Positions 1 to 13,220 are shown, numbered from the stretch's first letter. The stretch: 64,000 nt of DNA from Eupeodes corollae (GCF_945859685.1 NC_079147.1:11139289-11203288), one strand, 5' to 3'. Notes: a model not told the origin generated them from the letters alone. Made by a program: numbers and translations.

Positions 1-965
1 TTGAAAATTATATTAATATCATCGGATAACACATTATTATAAGTCATGCTTGATAGAATCCCAGTTGAGTTTCTTTTCGTGTTAATAAATGACCAAAAAC
101 TCTTAGGGTCATTCTTAATATTCGATTCAAGAGACGAGATGTATTACTTGTTAAATGTTTTTTTTCAAAAACTCATACTCCCTTCTAATTTGTTTGAACT
201 GTTCATTTAAATAAATTGAAGATTTTTGTATTTTATTAAGTTTAATTATGACATTTGTCAGTCTTGATATACTTTTGTTGCACCAAATAGGTTTATTTGA
301 ACTGAATCTAAAATGTTCCGAAACAAAGTAAAAGCGTTTCTGTATCTTTACCGCTAAAGATATGTTGCCAATCTACTGTGTTTAAATAAGTATGTATGGA
401 TAATAATCAGCTTTTTTAAAATCATACAATTAGAAATTTTTTCGATTTAGATTCATTCAAAATGGAAAAATTAAAAACTATTTCAAATGCATTGTATAAG
501 ATGGTTCATTACATTGAGTTTCAAGGCATTTATCAATACAAATTAAATCCAAAATACGACCAATAGAATTACAAATATTGTTGATTTGATACATATTTAT
601 GGCTGATAAATATCTGCAATATTTTTAATGTGAGACATACATATACAAAAGATGTTGAGATGAAGGTGCGATATGCAATACGAAAATATATAAATGAATA
701 CATTTAAAAGATTGAATTAATAGATCTGCACAAACACAAATCTGATCAATTTCTCTATTTGTAAAATTTGATTGAACAGCCAACAAAACTCCTCCTCTTC
801 TAGTCTGACCACTTTGACGATCTTTGCGAAAGACGTTCTAATCGGAAGGGGAATATTCACCATTTAAAAAGTTATTATTTAACCAAGTTTCAGTTAAAAC
901 TATAATGTCGTATGGACAGTCCTGGGCACGTTGTTTAAGTGTAACAAGAGCAATTGTTGGAAACT
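1..965 (-). mobile_element. LINE fragment: endonuclease end and EN-RT linker (Jockey/CR1-like)
   Basis: Read on the - strand from 965 downward, this is a decayed non-LTR retrotransposon. Around 790-910 the translation gives an APE-endonuclease segment with 'VLTETWLNNNFLNGEYS', followed after a one-base shift by 'NVFRKDRQSGQTRRGGVLL'. Around 60-300 it gives the linker before reverse transcriptase, with 'KPIWCNKSISRL', 'QFKQIRREYEFLKKN' and 'NDPKSFWSFINTKRNS'. The order (endonuclease, then linker) is right for one element on the - strand. The RT domain would lie left of the window. Frameshifts and stops make it non-functional. The exact clade is not certain. Confidence 0.75.
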
Positions 966-2912
966 GGTTCTAATACACTTTATAATAGTAAAATAAGCCC
1001 AATTCATAAATTAGTTCACTTTTTATTCATTTATTTCATTTGGCTTTATGGCACAGAACCACCGTTTGCAAAGTTTATAGAAAATTTTTAACGGAGTATT
1101 GGGTTTAGTACTAATGGTTGTGTCTGAATAAATTTCTGTTTCAATAAGGTGTTTTATCGAGTATCCATTAAAACTCACTATTCGGTGTGTTTACCATCCG
1201 GTATCATTATACAATATAAGGCCTTATTAAGTTTCGATTGGAATATATTGTAATCGGTCGATTTGTCAAATTAAAAATGTTTACTTTTCTCGACGTTTCA
1301 AGGTCCCTAAACCAAAAACTATGGGGACTTGAATTAAATTGTATATTAAAATATATAATATAAAACTTGGTCAAATTTGATTTCCGACACAAATACCTTT
1401 TCAAAAATTAAAAATATTGGCTTCAAAATAATTTAGCTTTTAGATTATATTGTTTTCGACATTAAGCAAAATATTAATACAAATCTAATAGTCTGTTTTT
1501 TATAAAAAAAAATTAATATTCGATTCCCATATCTTTTGAATAAATATGGAGTCATAGACTTCAAAATGATTTAATTCTGTGCTAAATTGTATTTTCAATG
1601 CAAGTTACTGTACTTGGAAAAATTTAATATGCATTTGTTAATAAAAGAAATAATGCTCCTAATATTGTGAAAAATTGGTACAATTCAAAATATTGCTAAT
1701 AATTTTAAGTACATTTTTTATACAAATTAAACTGACAACTTTCGTTAAAATAAAAATAAAAACCAACAAAAAACTGATAGGAAATGGTTTTGGACTCAAG
1801 TATTAAGAGAACAATTGTTTTGTTAAAGTTTTAGGCAAGAGAAATCGACAGACGGGATGGGAAGTTATAGGTGTGGCTCGCATTCCAGCCTTTTTTTAAT
1901 TTTAAGGATTTCATCTGCAGATTTTTTAGTATTTTAACGATATGTACAAAAAAAGAGGTCTTTCTTTCAAAAGCAACACAAATATTTGTATTAGTCTTAA
2001 AGGTATTCGCAAAATTAATAATTAAAAAAAAACTTTAATAATTCTTAAATTTTATTTAACAAGATCATTTCTGTATGAAGGAGCAAATATTCAGATTGTT
2101 AAGAAGAAACTGTCAAGCCGTATTCTAGGAAAACATCAATTTTTATTTTCTTAACAAACTGAAGTTCATGAAACTCGTCTTCAATTACATCTTATTTAGT
2201 CTACAATTTTTAAGTTTTGTTTAATACTTTTGATCAAATTGTTTGCAAAAGGTTCACGCAAAAGAATAAGTTTTGATAATTTGTCTTCCATCATCAGCTG
2301 TATTTTAAATAGGAAATATTGAGAAAGCTGTTGAAATATTTGAAAGCTTTCATGGAGTCGTCCAAATTAAATAGTAAGACTATACCTTACTGGACAACAA
2401 TGTTCTTAAAGAACCTAATAACTAAAATTGTCTTTTAGCCCTCCAAATGTGTCACATTGTGTTGTTTGAATTTTGTGAGTCACCTTTATAGAACATTAAA
2501 GAACATTTTCAAGCGGGGCTCATCTTTATCTTTATGTTAAGTGTGTGACAGTTGACAGTTGACAGTTGAAAATATCAAACTGTGTTGATTTAATAAGAAT
2601 TTGCAATTCATCATTAACTGTTTAAAGCCAGATCAAGGCTTTCAAATTGTGTAGATCTAATTCGTCAATAATCAAAATTGCAGCGAACCCAACATTAACC
2701 ATTAACGAATCATCATACAAATTGGCTGATTGGAGCATTGAAATATTGGAAGCCAATACTAAAGCAACTATTGATTTATTGGTTAAAGTAATAACAATTG
2801 AATAAATGGAATATGTACTAAAAATTAAATTTAAACATAAATGCCATGAAATTATCTACCAGGGGCCTATTTGCCACTTTGCAAAAAAATAATATCCTCC
2901 AAAGTAAATGTA
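966..2912. other. AT-rich stretch without a recognised gene
   Basis: No convincing coding potential, RNA gene or transposon domain is seen on either strand. A short triple repeat of the 7-mer GACAGTT lies near 2547-2567. The small open frame at 1207-1404 is AT-driven and resembles no family I know. Confidence 0.5.
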
Positions 2913-3558
2913 CAGTGTTTCACAAAAACTGTAAAGTAAAAACTTTTCAATTTTTCACACTGTATTTGAAAACTAAAAAGTAAAAGTGTTTCACCAATTT
3001 AAAATAATACTTTGCGATTATTTCGTATTTTGAAAAGTTACAAAGTAAATCTAATCTAAATGTTGAATCACTACATATCATGATCATGGCACATCCAGCT
3101 ACATAAGGAAGTCCTCCTTGGAAAATTATTTTCCGGCTATCTATAAACAATTTTGAGTTCAAGAAATGGTGTTAAAGAGACATTTGATGAACTACTCTGC
3201 AGACGATTGCTTTGCTTATTCCGTGAATAGATGCAACACGGTGATATTCGGCTCCATTTCCAGCCCCATTAAGTGTACAATAAAGTTGTTGCAACGTACC
3301 TAAACGCACCTAAACAACAAAATGAAAATTGCTCTTTACATATTAATGAAAAACTCTTCAAAAATCTGATTATAATTCGCGAGTTTTATTGTTTGCAAAA
3401 TAACAAAACTTCTCACTTTTCAGAAAAGATATGCACTTTGCAAATTTGAGTTTGAATAAACGTATTTTGCAAAAAAGGAAACTTTTAAAATGAAAAATGT
3501 CTTCTTTGCAATGTAAAAGCGCAAAGTTGCAAAGTGAAAAGTGTTTTGTGAAATACTG
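2913..3558 (-). mobile_element. PIF/Harbinger-like transposon remnant with inverted ends
   Basis: The ends are inverted repeats: the left end starts CAGTGTTTCACAAAA at 2913 and the right end, read in reverse complement from 3558, starts CAGTATTTCACAAAA. On the - strand, 3190-3310 translates to a segment containing 'YHRVASIHGISKAIVCRVV', which fits the helix-turn-helix-like N-terminal region of Harbinger transposases. Downstream, 3060-3160 gives 'GGLPYVAGCAMIMICSDS', close to the 'FPxVxGCxDGTxI' block that carries the first catalytic Asp; that Asp-Gly pair is missing here. About 650 bp is far shorter than an intact element, so this is an internally deleted, dead copy. The superfamily call is inferred from two short motifs. 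Confidence 0.5.
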
Positions 3559-5702
3559 AATTCAAAATTCTCAAGTGTAAAAAAACACACTATAGCTTGT
3601 TAGTTTCCATTTCCAAAGAACATGTTCTGATCTCGTTCAATATGATCCTCACTTAATAATCATTAAAAGTGAATGTATAGTAAGGTACACCACAAAAACC
3701 TCAATATTTTTGAATGAAACAAAATAATTAAAAAATGTTTATCCGTTGCATCTCTTTTATACACAAAAACAAAGATTTATGATGTAAATATAGTTGTTGT
3801 ATCTTCGGAAAAGATTTTCTTCAATATTCTAATTTTACTGACTCGTAAAATGTGTCGTAACATAAATGAGTGATGAGTTACGTAAATACATAAAATTTAA
3901 ATTAAAAAATTGTTTAAACTAAGACTGTAGTATATTTAAGGATAATTATAAATAATAGTGTTCTTAGCTATTTCTTTCACAACTTTTTGTGAAAGTTTTA
4001 TTTTTGATGGATTTTTATAGTTTTATTGTTTATGTTTTCAGGCAGAATATATCTGTTTTGATAAGATCAGTCATATTATTTCACCACGTAGCACTAAACA
4101 TTTCACATCAGAGGACGCGAAATTCTTAAGTCATTTATTCTTTGAGATAATTAAATCAGTAAGTAAACAAATAATATGTGATTATTGCTTAATTTCGGGT
4201 TAACCTTAACGATCTCGCAAGGTCTTAAATTTTTCAGAAATTTTATTTTAATCTCGAACCACATCTTAAAATACATTTTTTAAGGGATCACACTATCTAT
4301 GATGTCCCATCTTGATTTCTATTTTCAAAAGTCTAAGTTTTGTTTCTTTGAATTTACTGCACTTGAACTCTCACCTTGCACCAGATTGATTGAAAAGATT
4401 TAAAAATGAAAACATTTGTCAAATGCAATTTAAACACAAACAAAAAGCATGTTAATAATTTATTTACATTATTTTGATTATAAAACACGATTAGGTACCG
4501 CACAGTATACTGAAAAAATATTATTTCTATTTAACATGGTTTGCTTAATTCAACTAATTGTTAACCAAAACAAAACCCACAATGATACAAAAAGAAACAA
4601 TAAATTAAAGAAATAGAAACAAATAAAAGAAAAAAACAATAAAACTTTATATGGGCCAAATTGATAAAAAATACATTAAATTAGAAATAAACAGAAAATA
4701 AAAAAAAACATTTGAATATAATTACTTACCGTCTCATTATCAATAACGTGTGACTTGCGCGACTTTGAGTCATTTCAAATTTTAACGCGCCTTCAATTGA
4801 ACTTAACAATAAAAATATACTTATCACACGTTAAGTCAGTTTTTACTCATTTTTATTTTATTTTTAATATTTATTCAAAGCCGCAATTTGTGTGTTTATT
4901 TAGGCAAGCAAAAATTCGGTTATTTAAAAAAGAGCAAATTGATATTGTTTATGAATTCAAACACGTTTTTTAAAAAAAGGAAACAAAAACTCAATTTATT
5001 GTCGTCATAAATAACGACCTGACCTGAAACAGGTGGATGAGTAATTTTCCCATACACAGTGGGGTTTTAAACTTATTATCAGGAGTTAAAATTATTTTAA
5101 ACAAATATTATGGTAGAATTTTTATTTTAGAACTTATTTGGAGTCATAGAAGTTAAGCATTGTAAAAGTTCTTATCAATTGAAATTTGTATGTAACGAAA
5201 ATGAATGGTAAGTAATCATGTAACGTAAAACAAATTATATAAAAATAGCATTTGACCCGTACGGCTGTAGTACGTTACGCCGCCGAGTCGCCGCTCTCCA
5301 CCAATATCAAAAAGGTTAAAAATTGGTTAACAAATCTGAAATGGTTGAGCAAATGAATTAATGATGAACACATTTGAAATCGTATTTTTAGAAATTTCGA
5401 TATTATATTGCTAACATCTATAGGACAACTCTAGAGGAACTTAATTTCCCACCATCTTCAACTTGCTTCTTTTGAAATAAATACCGCAATTTGTGTAAAA
5501 AAAATTATTTTTATCATTTTACGAGTATTATTTTTTAATTTCAAATAAGTTTTGCTCAGAATCATGGTTGTACTAAAGCTTAGGACAGATCTTACCTGTT
5601 AGTCCTCTGAAAATTGTTGCCAATCACATGACAAAAGTTACATAGCTCCCAATGAAAAGTTGCATATTGAAATGGTTGGACATTTTTATACTAAATGTAG
5701 TG
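3559..5702. other. AT-rich stretch without a recognised gene
   Basis: No coding exon, RNA gene or transposon domain could be supported. A short GC-rich patch (about 5255-5300) interrupts otherwise AT-rich sequence; I cannot identify it. Confidence 0.5.
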
Positions 5703-6851
5703 ATGTTCAAATGGTAGATATGTGCATTCAAGAGGACACAAGCGTCCACAGGTTTTCTCAAAACCCACCTCTATCTATCAACTCCTACTCTACTTCCCGC
5801 GGTGAACATCGTGTGCCTAGTACCTCAACTGGGGATTGTGTTCTAGCCCAGTGGAAAGTTGTTGGGGCAGCAAACGAGAGAGGGGAGAGAGGTGTTTCTA
5901 CTAAGGTACCTGTCCTTATCCAGACGGATGCGGACGAATTGTCGAGGTGGTGGCGTCTCCAGTTCCAGTAAGGTTGAACTACTTATAGGGCCTCTACAAC
6001 TTATTCGGAGCCCAGGACTATTAGAAGCGGTTAAGGATCTGGCCCTCCAGGTTGGGGGTTGTGCTGTCGGGGTGACTTCCTGACCAGGTAAAAAAATACC
6101 TTTAGTTGCGAAGCAAGAACAAACCTCGGATACGGACGGATTTACTGTTGGCAACCCAAGCAAACGAAATAAGGACAACGAACTCCGTACAGATCGTACG
6201 TGAAAATTTTAAGTCCCTTAAACTGCTGCAAAGCAGATATTACCGTCATCCAAGTAGTGCCATGGGATTGACCGGGCAAACGCAAACTAAAAGACTGCGA
6301 TGTATACTACCGCGACTGCTACGGAGAACAAAGACAGCGTCTATTTGGGTGTGGATTTGTTTTTGGAACTAGACTCAGGCAAAAAGTCTTGAGTTTCAAC
6401 AGTGTGAGCGAGCGCATCAATCCGCAATCAAGCCAACACAAGCCTAATATGCGCGAATGCCCCAACAGAGGAGAAAGATGAAGACACCAAAGACATATTC
6501 TTCGAGCTCTTGGACAAGACATATAAGCAGTGCCCTGGCTATGACATTAAAAATGTCTTAGGAGATTTTAGTGCCAAGCTAGGAAGAGAAGACATCTTTG
6601 ATGGCATAATCGGGAGATACAGCCTGCACGACACCACATCCGACAACGGATTCAGGCTGATCGATTTCGCTGCGGGGCAAGACGTTCTGGTAGCTAGTAC
6701 GCAGTTCACGCATCTTAATATCCACTAGGGGACATGGAAATCTCCATATCAGTCAACCGTCAACCAGATTGACCACATTGCGATCGACCCACGACACTTC
6801 TCCAGTATCCAGGATATCTGAACATTCCGAGGGGCCATCATTGCCTCGGAC

Positions 6852-7169
6852 CACTACCTCGTTGTAGCCAAGGTACGGCTTCGGATATCCCGATATAAGC
6901 CAAAACAAGTAAGTACTGTGAGAAGATTCGACGTTAGACGGCTACAATCGCAAGAGACTGTTATGTCCTTTTCCGATCGAGTCTCTAATAACCTTTTAAG
7001 GAGTCCTATGCACTACCTCGTTGTAGCCAAGGTATGGCTACGGATATCCCGATCCAAGCTAAAACAAGGAAGTACTGTGAGAAGATTCGACGTTAGACGG
7101 CTACAATCGTAAGAGACTTCCATGGTCTTTTCCGATAAAGTCTCTAGGAACCCCTTAAGGAGTCCTATG
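6852..7169 (+). repeat. 159-bp tandem duplication inside RTE copy A
   Basis: Two head-to-tail units, 6852-7010 and 7011-7169, each run from CACTACCTCGTTGTAGCCAA to GAGTCCTATG. They differ at a few positions, so the duplication is not brand new. Copies C and B have the segment once or not at all, so the event happened in this copy or its immediate lineage. The unit is 53 codons long, so it does not itself shift the frame. Confidence 0.9.
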
Positions 7170-7697
7170 CTGCCTGCATTAAACATTGGAAACCAGTGGC
7201 AACATTGCCTTGCATCCATCAGAGATGCCGCCTCTAAATTGCTAGTTTTCACACGACCAAGTCAGCGAAATCCCTGGTTTGACTACGAATGCCGGCAAGC
7301 GCACGGAGCGAAACAGCATGTATACAAAACTGCGCTGCACAAAAGGACCAGAGCTGCTCGCGAGCTCTACGAGCAGTAGAGGAGAGGAACACCGGATTCT
7401 TAAATGAGAAAAAAAGAAAGCATGAGGAGCGCGCGATCGAGGAGATAGATGGATGTCACAACAGGAATGATGTTCGTAAATTTTACCAAAAGAAACCTCC
7501 CAAGGGTACCAGCCACGAACCGAAGCCTGTAAAGACGATCAGGGGGACATCGTAGTAGAACCGCAGTCGATGTTGAGAATATAGAAAGATCATTTCTCCA
7601 AATTATATAACGGCGATGACGAGCCGCTGTAAGGGAGATAGAACCACTCAACCTCGGCGACGCAGATCAAGAATTCCGCCTACCCGACCTTGACGAA

Positions 7698-8724
7698 GTG
7701 AAGATAGCTATATCTAAACTGAAGTCAAACAATGCTGCTGGAGCTGACGGCATCGCTTCCGAACTATTAAAAGCAGCAGGCGATGACTTCGTAGGGAGCA
7801 TGCACCAACTCATCTGCAAAATATGGTCGGAAGAAAGCATGCCCGATGAGTGGAATCTCAGCATAGTGTGCCCGTTCATTAAAGAAAGGATACCCTCAAA
7901 ACTGCGCCAACTACAGAGGCATCAGTCTTCTTAACATTGCGTATAAGATCCTCTCTGCCATATTATGTGAACGTCCGAAGCCATTCGTTAACAACCTGAT
8001 TGGTCCTTATCAGTGTGGCTTCAGACCAGTAAAGTCCACTATCGACCAAATATTCACACTACGGCAGATCTTGGAAAAAACCCAGGAGCTTCAAATCGAT
8101 ACCCACCATCTATCTATCGATTTTAAAGCCGCATATGACAGCATCTTTAGTGAAGAGCGCTACAGAGCAATGTCTAGTTTTGGCATCCCTGTCAAACTTA
8201 TCCGTTTGTGCAGAATGACGACGGAGAATGCACGCTGCTCTATCAAGGTCGAAAAAGATCTCACTGATGCATTTGATGTCAAGAAATGTTTTAGACAAGG
8301 CGATGACCTGTCATGTGACTTCTTAAACAACGTTCTGGATAGAATTGTGCAAAACTCAACTGTCAACACTCGAGGAACAATCTTCCAAAGGTCCATCCAA
8401 TTACTCGGATACGCCGATAATATTGACATAATTGGACGATCTAAGCGTGATGTCAGTGGAGCGTTTTTGAGCATTGTGACAGAAGCGAAGAAGATGGGCT
8501 TAGAGGTCAATGAGGGCAAGACCAAGTACATGTTCTCATCAAAAAATGACATTGAACAACGACGCCTTGGAAAAAACGTCACCAAGGACAGCTATAAATT
8601 TGAGGTAGTTGAGGACTTTGCATACCTAGGCACCGCTAGTAACACAGACAACGACACCAGCGCTGAAATCAAACGAAGAATAACTCTTGCAAATCGCTGC
8701 TTCTTTGGACTTAGAAGGCAATTG
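7698..8724 (+). pseudogene. Reverse transcriptase remnant of RTE copy A
   Basis: The fingers segment 'SKLKSNNAAGADGIASELL' begins near 7710, motif A reads 'SIDFKAAYDSI' (8115-8147), motif B 'CFRQGDDLSCDF' and motif C 'LGYADNIDI' (8403-8430). The catalytic YADD is changed to YADN, and the conserved Gly of motif B is Cys. Frames change near 7880 and 7930. The longest open stretch is 8071-8745. The protein would normally continue into a C-terminal 'GHVERM' region, which is missing here. Confidence 0.8.
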
Positions 8725-8849
8725 TCAAATGGTTACCCTACATAATTTTTTTATAATGAAGTTTCTGAAAATATTGTCAGACTAAATAAAATAATTGTTC
8801 CTATAAATATTTGCATTGCGGGCGTCAGTTTAGAAATGTTTATCAAAAC

Positions 8850-9480
8850 TGATGCATAATAAATTGCATAATATTACAATTAAGACCTTACAAGCTGTAA
8901 GTTTTGAAGTTCTTTTAAGACAGAGAGGAAGAGGAGTTGGGAGCCCCATTGATAGGCGGAAGGATAATATTAAAAATAGCTCGTCGAAATGCGTACGGCT
9001 AAAAAATGAATATCTGTATTTCATGGTACGGCCAAAGTTGGAATCAAGGGTAAAAAAATTAGCATTTCTAGAAGCGCGAGTATTAACGTTAAATTTCTAA
9101 GATGATGAATGCTTATGTTTATTTCACAAGAACATAGTTCATTGAATAAATGGTAAAAAAGCGAGAGATAAGAAACTTCCCGACGATGCTCGAATGAAGT
9201 AATCAAGTTGATGATGTTAATGTCACCAATTATTGAACTCTTTTTAGAATTCTGTTCAAGAGGCTTACATATATATAATTTCAATGAGGGTATGAGGAAC
9301 GAGACCAAAAGAATAGGATAGATGGATAACCTTACCCATTAGTTTTGCTAGCGTGGAAAGATACCTCTTCAGAATAATAGCGTCGATACAATCCGTACCA
9401 GCGGATTTATGAATGTTGGGGTCTCTTAGAACTCTTGCCTCAGTTCGAGTATGAAAAAAGATTGGTCCCATAGAATCATT
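8850..9480 (-). mobile_element. LINE fragment, same family as the one at 51610-55660
   Basis: On the - strand, 9480-9265 gives 'DSMGPIFFHTRTEARVL' and 'VIHLSYSFGLVPHT', matching the RT start of the larger LINE ('DSMGQIFFRTRTVARVL', 'LFHLSYSLGLVPSGW'). 9250-8900 then gives the C-terminal block 'SFEHRREVSYLSLFYHLF' and 'NTRASRNANFFTLDSNFGR', matching 'SLKHRRNVSCLTVFYRYF' and 'NTRAFRNAHQYTLEPNFGR'. Most of the RT between these blocks is deleted. Confidence 0.75.
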
Positions 9481-12400
9481 TACGCGTTCAAGAACTTTCT
9501 CAAAACGATTGATTTTAAAACCAGCTTACTTTTGTGTTTCACCAGCGTAATATTTTTAGGAACTTCGCCTTTAGACTCTTCTGCGTATTTTTAGAAAGGA
9601 ACAACTTTATTATCAATAGTGGTTTTAGCTATGTGCTTCTATTAAAATGTAATGTTTTGTGTGGTTTACATGCTGGCAGTATCATTGGTCCTTATTTGTT
9701 TTAAAATGAGGAAGAAGCTGCCATTTCGGTGAATGATAAGCCGTGACTATACATATTTTTGGTTTTTAAAAAATAAATCAGCTGGACATCGGCGACAGTT
9801 GGTTCCAACTTCTTACAGAAAGGCACAACTTGTCATACGTACAGCACACTTAAACAATCTAATTATTGCATATTGTATTCATTGAAAACTTAAGTTCCTG
9901 TTAACTGACATCCTTCTTTGTGTGACTTAAGGCCTCTCGATTACTATTTTACGGAGCTATGTATGTTAAGCTCATACAAAAATGTTTACCTCAACCTTTC
10001 AGGGTGATTTTAAATGATTTTTGGCGACAAAATTACCTTTTTTTAGGAGCACAACTAAAACAAAACATTTTTAAGGGATTCCAATGCATTCGAGTCTCGC
10101 CTTTAAATTTAATAATCGCTTTAAAAATTCTATAAACAATCAAAAACGGGATTTTTAAGGATAAAATGTCTTATAAATATATATGTATCTTAAAAATGAA
10201 TTGATGGTTTTGCAAAGTACAAATCTTTCTCTTGTAGATACAATTTAAATCACTCTAATATCTTATTTGGTTTCTGGAAATTCTGGACTCTATATGTATA
10301 TAAAATCAAACTTGATTTAAAAAAATTGTTTTAGGCAACAAATTCGTTACAAGAACAATATTTTTTCTGTTGAAACCCGTTTAGCATAAATGTTTTAGCT
10401 TTACATTCAGATTTGTGTAAGATATAAATATTTCACCTAAATATTGAAGCAAAAGATTACAGATTTACAACAAGCATAAGCAAATATCGGAACAATATTG
10501 TGACTTTTTATGAATAATTTTTAGAAAAAGGTTACTTACGAATTTAAATAAATAAGTTGCTTCCCTAACTTTGAGTTATTTTTGAATACAAAATATACCA
10601 CTGTTCATTCGTCTTTTTGCCAATAATAATAATATCTATAGAACACAACTTAAATTTTGTATTCCCCAGAACTCCCAAATTTATTGTTGAAGCTTTATAA
10701 GAATGCAAATATAAAGACCGCAATTGTAGGTATCCGTATCGGTTTCAGTTTCAATTTCAGTTTCGGTATCAGTGTCGTATAAACAAATAACGAATAAACA
10801 AAAAGTTAAAATAGGTTTACAATTGTCTTGACGAATTGTTGTCCCTTGACTGTTTTCACAACAGGCACTCGTACCTATAAAATATGTTGACTGTTAAAGG
10901 CTTCAATAACTTTCGCTTTTAAAATGAGTCAAACATCAGCCTTTGTTTAAACAAAGAATAGGTGGGTGAGGGTTAAACTCCTCCTTGTTGTTGTTTAAGA
11001 ATAATATGATAATGATAATGGGACTATCGTCGAATTATTTCATTCAAGCAATTTACTTTGAATTCCATAGCAAAATATTTTGTTATTCTTTTTTTTTTGA
11101 GTCTGGAAATATTCACAGTCTTTTGAATAATGAAAACAGATAACGTACTTTATGCGAAATATAAATGTGTATATCTATCTACCCTTACTTCAAAGCCAGA
11201 CATTATAGCTTAAGAATTTAGGTACCTACCTACATTCACTTAGAATTGTTGTCTGATGTTTTGCGCTTATTTCAAATTGTTATTTTAATTATATTTCTTC
11301 TAAAAATAGTTTCAACTATTTGATGACTACTTTTCTTCAGAAAATGAAAGAAAAGACAAATGGTATAATCCTGCAACTTGTCCCTTAAGTTTTTGCATAT
11401 TTCCACTTGATTAAGCAAATGAAAGTCTTAAATGAATTTATAAACAAAAATTATCCATATAAGATAAATAGAAGAAAGAGGAAACCGTTCCTTCTTGAAG
11501 GACCAAAATTGAAGAACTTTGATGTTTGCACTTAAATTTTAAAAAAATATCAGCATAGCGAGTCAAATGAATTTCCATCGTTATTATTACTAAACAAAAC
11601 TGTTCACTTAATTGAATTGAAAGTATGTAGAACCGAATTTATTTTTTAAAGAAACGCATGTTTGGAAATCAAATAATATCAAGATAAGAGAAAGGGATTC
11701 AACTCAATAATGAATAGTAACTCATTTAAAGGTAGACATAAATTAAATTTTGAAATTTCAAATTATTTCGAATACATGCAAAGTAAAATACTCGTATCGT
11801 CTCATTAAATCTTTAAAGTTCATCTAATATACTACAGATATAATAAAAATATAAAATAAGATGACAAAGGTCCTTAGGCTTAATAAGTTAAAGTCTTAGA
11901 CACAAATAATAAACAGACTAACCTGGAGAAGTGTGTCCAAAGTCCCCAACATACTATTGTTTTTATTTTTAGAAAACACTTTAAACTTTTAATATTTTGG
12001 TTACGAGGGTTTTTGGTAGAAGTCAAAGTATTCTCTTTTCATTTTCATAGACTCTTTTGATGCTATGAATTTATCACATATTTTAATTTTTAAAGTTTTT
12101 TTCGATAGAATTTTACCGGTTCTTATAATAAAGCATCAATATTCATGAAAAAAGTTTAAATTTTTTAAACCTAATGCAATTTGGTCCGCATAAAAGTCAA
12201 ATTTATCTAAAAAATTCATTTAAAATATCGCTTTCTTGATAAAAGCATTCCAATTTTTTTTACAAAGCTTAAAACCTACCTCTAAAATGAAATGAACTTG
12301 AGGTTTGACAAACATCCGTTCAAGGTTCAAATTTTGAAATATGCTTGTCAAAAAAGCAACTGACCAACATTATTTAATTTCCATGCAGAATATTTTGTAA

Positions 12401-12780
12401 AAGAAAGAATTTAAAGAATCTACGATTACTGCACCAGAGCCATCTGATAAATTTTGTATGTTCAAGGCATTTCAAAATATTTAACACTATTTTGAATATT
12501 CCATTATAGAGGCTTTTTTTATTGAAATGAATATTTTAATCAATACATTAGTTATGTTATTAAGATAAATCAATTAAATATATCAATAGTAAATAAAACA
12601 AACGTATCATGCTTCTTTGTACAAGGCTGAGTTAGTAAGTTTTCAAGGTATTTCCCAAAGAAATCAAAACAAAACTTGGATTTACAGTTTTGAAAATCCG
12701 ATTTATAAACAACTTTTTTTTCTTTAAATATATAATAAGGAATTACATATACTTTATTTTCCTTATCATTGAAACAGTAC
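9481..12780. other. AT-rich stretch without a recognised gene
   Basis: No exon, RNA gene or transposon domain is recognisable. A short degenerate hexamer repeat (GTTTCA-like) lies near 10740-10785. No open frame here is long enough or well enough composed to be believed. Confidence 0.5.
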
Positions 12781-13220
12781 GGGTATTAAAACTTGTCCCT
12801 AGAAAAGGTTAGAGAATGGTCAGCGGAGCACTAGCCAGGACGCAACGCAAGGTCCTCATTGACAGTGAACTAGAGAATAATCGATCGTCTTAAGCCTTGT
12901 CCGTCATACACTTCTAAATTCCTTTCGTGCCCCAGACAGAAAACTAAAAGATCATCGGTACCTTGTCTCGCAGTGAGAAGCTATGTTCGTGACTTCCATA
13001 GAAAAGCTTACCACGGAATAAACATTTTGGACTACGCACCAAACTAGAGAATAAACGGGTGGGAAAGGCTAAGTCTTGCACTTAGAAGAAGTAAAACAAT
13101 GCTGAAACTACCATCGTGCTGCTGGCAGTGAAGCAGGCTAATTTCGGTGCTTTTCCTTTCAGTAGAAGCTATGTCTGTTGCGCACTTAGAAGAAAGTAGT
13201 TACGAAATAACCGGCATCTT
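12781..13220. repeat. GC-richer patch with imperfect internal repetition, unidentified
   Basis: This patch is clearly less AT-rich than its surroundings. TAGAGAATAA occurs at 12871 and 13045 and AGAAGCTATG at 12976 and 13164, so two loose units of about 175-190 bp can be traced. I see no coding potential. It may be a non-coding transposon or SINE fragment; this is inference only. Confidence 0.35.

Larger units (their letters stand above)
5703..8724 (+). mobile_element. RTE-like LINE copy A (defective, 3'-truncated)
   Basis: This is a non-LTR retrotransposon with an APE-type endonuclease followed by a reverse transcriptase, of the kind often annotated as craniofacial-development-protein-2-like. 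The 5' end ATGTTCAAATGGTAGA matches copy B (21554, reverse) and nearly copy C (22608). Recognisable parts are endonuclease 'GYDIKNVLGDFSAKLGRE' (6536-6590) and 'SDHYLVVAKV' (6845-6875), and RT motifs from 7700 onward. The sequence stops matching copy C at 8724, so the 3' end and its (TAAG)n tail are absent. That is unusual, because target-primed LINEs normally lose their 5' end. Multiple stops and frameshifts make it dead, and several are shared with copy C. It contains a 159-bp tandem duplication. Confidence 0.85.

Noticed and set aside
8160..8585. Long - strand open frame (about 140 codons) in RTE copy A
   Set aside because: It is the antisense of the reverse transcriptase and recurs antisense in copy C (24904-25368); no domain of its own.
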